Shown in pieces: positions 56,561 through 64,000 of a stretch of DNA of 64,000 bases. The position numbers were made by a program, and so were the translations under genes. The stretch spans positions 62,001-126,000 of the forward strand of contig NW_026570384.1 in the NCBI RefSeq assembly GCF_019649055.1. Reading direction: 5' to 3'. How positions within the stretch are numbered: position 1 is the stretch's first letter; each line of letters begins with the position of its first letter. This DNA is from Paramacrobiotus metropolitanus. Taxonomy: Eukaryota; Tardigrada; Eutardigrada; Parachela; Macrobiotidae. The notes below the pieces were generated by a model. That model was not told the origin of the DNA, searched no databases, and saw nothing but the letters and a program-made list of their open reading frames with translations.

Positions 56561-58444
56561 ATGATGGACTCGCAATGTAACGAACGGTACCGAGTTTGCT
56601 CCGATTATCCTGCCGCTAACGGGATAATGCCAAAGGGTGTTCTGATCGTTAGCGTCAACGAGAACGCCCCGTATAGTTACAGGGTTCCATCTGACCGACT
56701 GGACCAAATATGCTTCTGTGGATTATCCGTATCACTCGTGGACCACATTGCTTCCGGTTTAGGACTGAAGTAAGCGCATTTATTTCATAATCGCCAGCGT
56801 ACCATCCTTAGCCTTAGATTTTCTTTGACAACGTCAATTTGTAAACTCCGCGCTCGTTTATAAATTACAATATGCCATAGTGTCTGAAATGTAGTACTAG
56901 TAGTATACTGTGCGCTGGCCATGGTACTGGGAGCATGCTTCCAGCGTTTACAGTGCGTGCAATGTCAAGTAGTAACTATTAATGCGTAAATAATCATCCT
57001 GGCATTATTCCGATATGACATAAAACTTTAAATTTTCTGACAGTAACTGTTAATTCGTTTCTATTGTCGCCCAGAATAGCGCTCGTTCCGGATCGGCATC
57101 CACAGCAGTACAACACGTCCATGTTTGGCGCCCCAGTGGATGTACAAATGGGTTTGGCGGATATCAGCTTGTGTCCGCTTAGCATGACATTGGCCCGCAT
57201 GGTTGATTTCGATATGCCCCAGCTGTTTGCTACACGCACCTACCAAGTGGGCATACATAACTCTCATATAACCAAAGGAGGAACAGTGCCCATTTTGAGC
57301 GGCCTAACCAAGACGTTCGTTACGGACGTGTGGATTGCAACGGGATTAATAACCGTGCTCGTTGGCTTCGCACTGCTCTGTGCCAATGTTTATTCGATGA
57401 AACTCAAAATGGGAGTTTTATTTCGTAGGACTAAGCGAAACCGGTTAATTTTGTGGATGGGAACAGTAAGAACGTTCTGGGAGCTTTTGGCAATTTCACT
57501 AGAACAAGGTGCGCAATCAAAAAATTCCTGTTTTAAATTTCTGCCGCGCTTGACTTACTTTTCATCTATGTAGCGGAATTTCAACGGCTCAGAAAGGTCG
57601 CAACGTATACCATATTACGACTGTTGTGGCTACCGTGGACATTAGTGATATTCTCTTTAATCCGAACTTACCTGACAGCTGATCTCAGCACCAGCTTCGA
57701 CACATTGCCCTTTAACTCACCACTCGGTCTCCTTCACTCCGACTACCTGTTGTACTCTCGACCGCAAAACGACTTGTTCGAAGGACCCTATCTTTCGGTG
57801 GCCAAGTCAAAAATCCGTGAATTCGACACCAGCAACTCTGATGAGATTCTTCAGACCATCGCGGCCAGCACATCCAACGCTGCGCCTGTTGCCGTTATGT
57901 GTACATTTGCCGATAATGCCGGGTGCAGTAATAAGGGATTGATTTCCGCGTTCGATTTACGGATTTATCGTTGGGTGTCTGTGATGCAGTTACGGCGGAA
58001 CAGCACATTTGCTAACATGTTCAGCATGAGGTATGTACTGTATGGTGGTCGTACGTATCGTGTTGACTGTTGAGTGATATGTGTTGGACTTCTAAGGAAT
58101 CGCTGTATTGCTTCAGAATGCTAAGGTCAGCGCAAACCGGTATTCAAGTGCATCTGTTGGATATTCATCGAATGATGTCTTATAAGGACCAAGTCGCCGG
58201 TCGCAGTTCTCAGGGACAGCGGGAGATTGTAAAAGAAAGCCACACCCATCCCTTGAGTTTCCGTAGACTGAATATGGTATTTTACATAACAAGCGGAATG
58301 TACGTCTTTTCGGTTTTAAGTTTTGCGAGTGAAAAATTCAGCAAAACCTTTCAGAAACGAAAATCAACTGTCGCAGTGGCGCAGCAAGAAAACTTGTCAA
58401 ACGATCACAAACTGCAAGCAGATACTGTTATTGTTAAACGTTAA
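56561..58444 (+). CDS. Ionotropic-receptor-like channel, copy 5
   Basis: Four exons: 56561-56769, 57075-57508, 57574-58030, 58116-58444 (TAA); phases 2, 1, 2. It starts MMDSQCNERYRVCSDY. S1: VSVNENAPYSYRVP, CFCGLSVSLVDHIA, VPDRHPQQYNTSMFGAPVD, and PLSMTLARMVDFDMPQLF with the expected arginine. M1 is VWIATGLITVLVGFALLCAN. The pore helix is FWELLAISLEQG, close to FWxxLGxLLQQG of iGluRs, interrupted by the intron at its tip. M3 is SLIRTYLTADLSTSF. S2 has CTFADNAGCSNKG, then M4 and a longer basic tail. No amino-terminal domain. It is the copy closest to canonical iGluRs. Tail-to-tail with the M20D gene, stops 82 nt apart. Confidence 0.8.
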
Positions 58445-58525
58445 AGGACAATAAAACCTCCAATTCTCGATCCAAGTTCTAATATGAACTAGTACTGGCG
58501 AGTGTCGAGTAAGAGTCTTCAGGGA

Positions 58526-60474
58526 TCAGTAAACAGTAAAATCGCCTCTTGCGGTTGATGATTCTACATCGATTCCAATAAACGTTTTCCTGCGCTCGAT
58601 AAATTCGTTACGGATTGTACACTGCAAATCTGGATTGGCGAGAACTTCCAATACCGTCATGGCCATAACGAGTCCGGCACGTCGGGTACACTGGTGCGCA
58701 AATGGTGTACCAGCAAGTGCTTGGAATTCTTTTGTGTGGACCATTACCGTTTCGCCTGCGGCGATGCGGCATAAAGCACATTGCAATTGGATGTTTTAAA
58801 TCGTCGCTAACCTACCAATAGCAAAAGCTGGATGAATGCTGGGAACAACTGCTGATACATCTCCCATATCGGTCGATCCGTAACACGGCCGAGAAGGACG
58901 ATAGTCCATTCCTACAAAAGAGCCTTATTACAGATTTTGCGGAGTAAAACCGTTTCCAGTGCGACTGGACCGCAAATGATAACAAAATAGGGACGCGTGG
59001 TAAATAGCCTACCAAGGTCAAGGTCACCAGACTCACCACCCTCATAGTCTACAGAAGTTAAAGTTTCTAAAGTTAACAGTCATTAGACAAAGCGCCCTTT
59101 GCGTTTCAGTTTTTGCTATAGTACTTCCTATCGTATTTAAAAAAGTACCGTTTTTTACGGCGTAATGTTTGTAAAGAGATAGCATGGTCTTGTTCAACAT
59201 CAGCGCTCCACAAGCAGGATCTTTCGCCTCAGTTTGGAAGCGGCATCCTACGACAATGATGTTACAAAACAGTAGCACCAGACTATCTTAAGTAGGAGTA
59301 TCTTTCAGTACTTAAGTATCTTAAGCACCTTAAGTGTTTTGATTCCTAAAATGTTTTTACGAACCGGTAGCAGTGGCAGCTGCTGCAAAACACGCCATCA
59401 CCTGCTTCTGCAGCGTCTTCATGTCAACCGTCGTAGGTGCCCGGAGAAAGTAGCTGCACTTCGTATAGTCTGGAATAATATTGGGCTTGGCGCCCCCGTC
59501 AACGACATTGACGTGCACCTGGTTGCCCGCTCGCAGACGCTGCCGTAGCATAGAAATATTGTTGTAGGCAGCCACTGCGGCGTCTAGTGCATTGATGCCT
59601 TCCCACGGCCCACAGGATGCATGAGCTGCCTTTCCAAAAAACTCTACTTCTAACTGAAGAATTAAGAAGGTTCAAGTTAAGACTATGCTGTAGCCATTCT
59701 CGTTTCTATTGTTCCTGAGTCACGACACATGTGAAGTTATTATGAAGGAAACAAACAATGCTACTGCGGTTTTTACCCGATTGACAGCGAGTGTTTCCAT
59801 TTCCAGGATGTCAATGGGACTCGGATGTGCCATCAAAGCGAAATCCACATTGCTGAACGCTCCGGCATCGATAAGTTTAGACTTTCCACTGAATATTTCT
59901 TCGGCCGGGGTCCCCATGCAGACAACCTGAATAGCACTCCACTGTTAAAATTATCTATAGACTAACTTTTCGCTTTGATTTTTTAAATTGTGCCTACCCG
60001 TCCTTGGATATCAGAGTTTTCCAGCACATGACGCACTCCTAAAAATGCAGCTAGCCCGGCTTCGGTAATGAGGTTATGGCCACATGCGTGTCCGATCTCC
60101 GGCAATGCATCGTATTCCAGCAGCACTGCAACGGTTGCGTGCACTTTGCCGTCGAATTTCGCCGTTTGAAATTCCGCTAAGAACGAGGTTTCTAGGTTGC
60201 AGTAGTTTCGGGTTACCGCGTAGCCTTCTTGTTCTAGGAAAACGGTGATCGTTTTAGCTGCGTAGAACTCTTCAAAAGCCACTTCCGGATGGTTCCAAAT
60301 GGCAAGACTTATGTCGTCTAATGAAGCCGACTTATCCTCAATAAACGCCTTAACAACTGACTCATATGGCGCGCTCGCAGAATACGCTGTAGAGACAGGA
60401 GAGTCTAATTGGAGAGAAACGTCTGCCGGCATTTCATAATATATTTTTTTTCTCCGTGGAAAAAAAATTTTCAT
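58526..60474 (-). CDS. M20D-family amidohydrolase/peptidase, copy B
   Basis: Six exons: 60474-59998, 59941-59777, 59653-59365, 59247-59149, 58911-58816, 58755-58526 (TGA). All phases fit. About 450 residues; start at 60474 (MKIFFPRRKK) or MPADVSLQLD, 14 codons later. Catalytic features are complete: EYDALPEIGHACGHN (metal and base region), GTPAEE glutamates, the lid HAS of GKAAHASCGPWEGINALD, GGAKPNIIPDYTK, and the last metal histidine in GSTDMGDVSAVVPSIHP. It resembles peptidase M20 domain-containing protein 2 / Xaa-Arg dipeptidase. Compared with copy A it keeps the canonical lid and has one extra intron in the last exon. Probably an active cytosolic enzyme. Confidence 0.88.
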
Positions 60475-61192
60475 GTGCAGATATTTATACTGTGCATGTA
60501 AAATCAGCGAAAGAAGTTACGAATCTAAAACTGTTGAGAACAATCTTGAAAGACACATGCAGCCTGACTGATAACTGAGTATTACCGTGTTGCTGCTGCA
60601 AATGTTTTGATGTTCTGCAAATTTTATCTCTTCATGTACGGAAATTTCCTAGTCGCAAACTTTAATGCTCTACGGCCACTATTAGATGCGTTGATTGCTG
60701 TATGTGTTCAAATTGTTCTGTTATTCTACTGTAGTGCTGCATTTGTGCCAAACCATAGAGTAGGTATTCAGACTAAACCAGTCAATGTTCTGTACCAAAG
60801 GTGCCGGTTTCGAAAATGATGCGCGATAAGAACTGACTGGCGCACGTGGCGGCGAATAATGCCAGCCTATTGTGTGCTATATAAGGACACGCATTAATGC
60901 TACCTGCTTACATAAATCGGTATCTTATTCCTTAACCGCCGTTTACGGATAACAAGAGCTGGTGCACTAACAATGATGTTGCGTATCGACTATCGATCAT
61001 CAATGTACCATAATTATCATGGTACAACCGCGGATAAGTATAAGCAACGGCGACTACTTAGGGAAAAAGCCCTTCGTGTCATAGGTTGTCAATGAGTAAA
61101 AAGCCCAAAACCCACATTGGTCGTTCTCTCGTTTAATCGGAAAGTAGCAAGGAGCGGCTTTATGGATACGATGGAGTCAGTGTGGATGTGCG
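60475..61192. other. Intergenic region
   Basis: Between the M20D copy B start and the GPCR stop. A frame at 60607-60819 has no support. Short GTAC palindromes are present. Confidence 0.4.
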
Positions 61193-62663
61193 TCAGCGGC
61201 GAATAGTCTTTGAGTGGATCAGAGAGTACAAACCTCGTAGATCGGCTAAAAGATGGGTCGACAACAAAGGATCCAAGACCGCTTGCAGCGTCCATAAAAT
61301 ATCCAGACATTCACTCAGTTCATCTGGGGGTTTAAAATCTTGCAGGGTGAATGAAATCATCTGCAACACTTCGTAAGGTGTCCATGTAATCAGCAGGCTG
61401 GATGTCAGAAGCGTTAAAGTGACAAATGCCTGAGCACTCAGATTGCGCTCTTTGGCTCTGACGTCGGCACTGGTAATGGCAACACCGCTGCCACGCTTTA
61501 AAATGGGAAAAACAACATAATGATGACACAAATGCATTAGCGCATTTTCCCTAAGAGGTTCTAGTAGAAACTAAAAACACGGAATGAGTGAATAACATTA
61601 ATGAGCACTCTGCAGTTGACTACAGAAATAAATAAGGCATACGCTCATGATCATAGATTCGTGTTAATAAATATCTGTAGATATACCGTATGTATAAATA
61701 ATAAAGGCATAATCAAGAATTTATTGCTATAGTAATCATGAAAATTTATTGTTGTATGACATGCAGAGGCCATTTAGCTTGCTAGACACTGATAATTTGT
61801 TGTCAATAGTTGGGGTATTTTGACGCCGAATTTTTGTCTAAACTTACAGCAACGTCGTTAGCGGTCGGTCGGTGAACTTTACTAGACGGAAGACCCGATA
61901 CAGTTCGTCCAGCCTGCTTGACCTTAAGGCGTTGTCTGTGCTTATATCCAATGAATCCGTATGATACTCCAACAAAAGCAATCGGCGCAAGGTAGACACA
62001 AATCTGCAAAAGCATCACCCAGCTTCTTTGGGGATCCACATTTAACTCACACTCTAGTTTTTCCAAGGAGTCTCGATAGAAAATCGAATCCATTACGATC
62101 CCGGGTACGCTCCACATATGAACATAAACCAGCGCACCAACACAGAGAATAACAGCAATTTTAACCGTGTGGAGTCTTCGGTAACTATAGGGATAGATCA
62201 CCGCCCATAACCGGTTGACGGTGATTAGTACGTGGGCGTGCATTGCCCAGGCGGTGATGACATAGTTACAATACAGGAAAAGGTCACATGCTGCGCTGCC
62301 AATTATCCACCGGTCACACGAAAGACCGAACAATAGATCCAAAGGATTTTCGACTACAGCAAAGGTCACGTTTGCTAGGAGGAGGTTGGCGATGTAAATA
62401 TTAAAGGAAGCGTTGACTCGTCCGCGGCATAGAAGGCTGACTAAACCGGCTGTGTTTAGAACAACAATAAAACTCATAAAGCATAATTCAATCAGAACCA
62501 GCGGATCGCGCCAATTCCCGTAATTATTGCACACTGGATCCACGGTTTCATTCAACGATGCTGAAACATTTAGATCAACTGTATCATTTAAAAAAATAGA
62601 GCTGTTTAGATCAACTGTATCGTTCAACAAATTAGAAAGGTAGGATAAGATAGTCACGTCCAT
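61193..62663 (-). CDS. Rhodopsin-class orphan GPCR
   Basis: Two exons: 62663-61848 and 61495-61193 (TGA), joined in phase 0, giving about 373 residues. The extracellular N-terminus has three copies of an LN(D/E)TVD-type unit with N-glycosylation sites. TM1-TM5 lie in the first exon, with a cysteine before TM3 (IIGSAACDLFLY). The DRY position reads TVNRLWAVIYPYSYR, so NRL replaces DRY. The third loop is basic and contains the intron. TM6 has TWTPYE in place of CWxP, and TM7 has LDPLLSTHLL in place of NPxxY. The motif changes resemble other divergent invertebrate amine- or peptide-type receptors. The ligand is unknown; signalling through G proteins is expected from the class but not shown. Confidence 0.82.
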
Positions 62664-63252
62664 AGCTCTTTCTTTTGAGAACGCTCAACTTGGACAGGGG
62701 GAAAAATTGTTAGCATACCCGTGATTAAATATTCCACTATAGGTCTCCCATACATCTGTACCTTTAATGCGCTACTTTCAGCGATCCGACCTGACGTCAG
62801 GATACACTCTTGTCGCCAAAGAACCTTGTAAAGAAACAGCACACACACACACCGGCTATTTGTAGTTCTAGCACACAGTCCTTGCGGAACTCCTAGTGCG
62901 GATGTGTATGTATATCTATATACGGTAGAAGTGTAGCGCAGAAATACCACGCACTTTGAATTGCAATATGATCCTAATGGTCAAATTCTTTGCTTTTTGC
63001 CCGGAGACGGTCATGTACCTTACCCTTTATTGCCATTATAGGGACACCAACAATGGGATAGGTATATGTACAACATAAAGCACTCCATTATGAATACACT
63101 GCATTCCAAAACTGTAAGAACAAATGTCACTTTCTTGTTAACGTTTAGCAATAACAAATACAGTGTACACTGTTCATGTAGATCTAGATAGATCATAGAT
63201 ATATAAAACACGATAATATTGCGACCCTACTGTTTACCAAATTTTAGCTAAT
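62664..63252. other. Upstream flank of the GPCR
   Basis: Contains a short CA run (cacacacacac near 62842). No gene seen. Confidence 0.4.
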
Positions 63253-63876
63253 ATGGGTTCGCAAATATCTTCTGGCTCCCACTTCTTGCTCGATATTAAC
63301 GACTCAAAAGCTATCAATGCATTTAAAAAAGCACATCAGCCTGTCAAATATACACTCGTTACAAATGCACAGTACATGAACAGCTGTACTTGTACGTGTT
63401 TGTCCCGCACTGGAAGCAAATGCCATGGAAAGAGGTTGGTGGTTCTGTTGATTCACCGGTGCATTGGAAATTATCTTAGAGACTCTATCGTTACTGTTCA
63501 TTGTCAGCTTGAAATGCCCAAAATGAATAGTGATTGGGTACTTGGGCTTTTTGAATTTCATACCGAGGGTGAGCTGTTCCATTTTACTCAAACAGTTTTA
63601 ACAGCCAAATGCAACAGTGTGTCTGTAACATATATTTATCGTTACTTGGTTGCGCACAAAAGATACGTAAGAACCGTTAATTTCAAGTTTCTTTTGAAAA
63701 CAGGAGATGGATTAATTTATGGGAGCATTCAAAGAAGCCCTCCCGCCATGTTTTGCAAATCAATATTTAATTATCTAATAATCAAACGAACTTCTGAGTT
63801 CTCCATGGAATTTGTTTTAATAAATGGTAAGCATGGAATTTGTTTTAATATAAATAAAGCATGGAATTTGTTTTAA
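63253..63876 (+). CDS. Unassigned 207-codon ORF
   Basis: A single open frame from ATG 63253 (MGSQISSGSHFLLDINDSKA) to TAA. The product is mixed alpha/beta in appearance, with cysteines in NSCTCTCLSRTGSKC and hydrophobic segments (RLVVLLIHRC). No signal peptide and no family I recognise. The length is unusual for chance in this base composition, but the last 24 codons come from a short tandem repeat that also holds the stop of the opposite-strand M20D gene, so the 3' end is not a normal coding end. It could be a real intronless gene, a captured exon or chance. Confidence 0.35.
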   Translation: MGSQISSGSHFLLDINDSKAINAFKKAHQPVKYTLVTNAQYMNSCTCTCLSRTGSKCHGKRLVVLLIHRCIGNYLRDSIVTVHCQLEMPKMNSDWVLGLFEFHTEGELFHFTQTVLTAKCNSVSVTYIYRYLVAHKRYVRTVNFKFLLKTGDGLIYGSIQRSPPAMFCKSIFNYLIIKRTSEFSMEFVLINGKHGICFNINKAWNLF

Positions 63877-63886
63877 TAAATGGTAA
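63804..63886. repeat. Three copies of a 27-28-nt repeat
   Basis: Units begin CATGGAATTTGTTTTAATA and end aatggtaa (first and third) or taaataaa (second). The third copy overlaps the last codons and stop of the minus-strand M20D gene. Confidence 0.8.
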
Positions 63887-64000
63887 AATCGCCTTTCGCA
63901 CTGGAAGTTTCTACATCGACTCCCACGAATGTTTTGCGACGCTCGGTGAATTCCTGGCGAACGCTGAGTTGCATATCGGGATTAGCGAGTAGCTCCAGTA
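63873..64000 (-). CDS. M20D-family peptidase, copy C (3' end only)
   Basis: The minus-strand frame from the window edge ends TAA at 63875-63873. It encodes LELLANPDMQLSVRQEFTER, then RRKTFVGVDVE and KGDFTIY. This matches the end of copy B (LEVLANPDLQCTIRNEFIER, RRKTFIGIDVE, RGDFTVY) almost residue for residue. It is the last exon of a third family member that continues beyond 64000; the active site is outside the window. Confidence 0.85.
   Translation of the reverse strand, partial: LELLANPDMQLSVRQEFTERRKTFVGVDVETSSAKGDFTIY

Noticed and set aside
1-64000. Bacterial horizontal transfer or CRISPR-like arrays
   Set aside because: All recognised genes have spliceosomal introns and animal relatives; no direct repeats with unique spacers were seen.

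Overview
This window is eukaryotic nuclear DNA from an invertebrate animal, most likely a panarthropod (tardigrade- or arthropod-like). The genes are split into short exons with GT-AG introns of mostly 40-300 nt. The families are metazoan: Kv potassium channel, phospholipase C-gamma, rhodopsin-class GPCR, ionotropic-receptor-like channels, M20D peptidases, a DUF4139 protein and a cystatin-like protein. I cannot fix the phylum from sequence alone. Exon joins below were made by hand from splice signals and reading phase; no transcript data were used.

Layout. 0-6 kb (- strand): a Kv-type potassium channel gene whose two channel modules read as one frame. 7.5-8.6 kb (-): exons of unrecognised proteins, one membrane-spanning. 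9.8-12.7 kb (-): a DUF4139 (F37C4.5-like) protein in eight exons. 13.4-15.5 kb (-): an M20D amidohydrolase with a divergent lid. 16.5-17.3 kb (+): a small secreted cystatin-like protein. 17.5-26 kb: a cluster of ionotropic-receptor-like (IR-like) genes, with two intact copies (one +, one -) and three decayed ones. 26.7-51.6 kb (+): phospholipase C-gamma, with nested MITEs in one intron and a 14.8-kb LTR retrotransposon in another. 52.3-53.7 kb: a foldback structure of inverted repeat arrays. 54-58.4 kb (+): two more IR-like genes. 58.5-60.5 kb (-): a second M20D gene. 61.2-62.7 kb (-): an orphan GPCR. 63.2-64 kb: an unassigned ORF, and the 3' end of a third M20D gene running off the window.

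The most unusual object is the retrotransposon (34999-49836). It is Ty3/Gypsy-like in pol order (protease, RT, RNase H, integrase). It has near-identical 300-nt LTRs and a 5-bp target duplication, but is very large because it carries an extra coiled-coil ORF before gag and three long ORFs after integrase (825, 527 and 304 aa). The first of these has a domain resembling the linker-histone H1/H5 globular domain plus two further winged-helix-like segments. Each of the three ORFs starts 6-16 nt after a good 3' splice site, suggesting spliced subgenomic mRNAs. The 3' untranslated region holds about eight copies of a conserved motif, each followed by a different short hairpin. Its pol is broken by one stop codon and one frameshift.

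The host genes share a sensory and signalling flavour (IR-like channels, GPCR, PLC-gamma, Kv channel), but they lie on both strands and show no shared regulation. The M20D and IR-like families have both expanded by local duplication.
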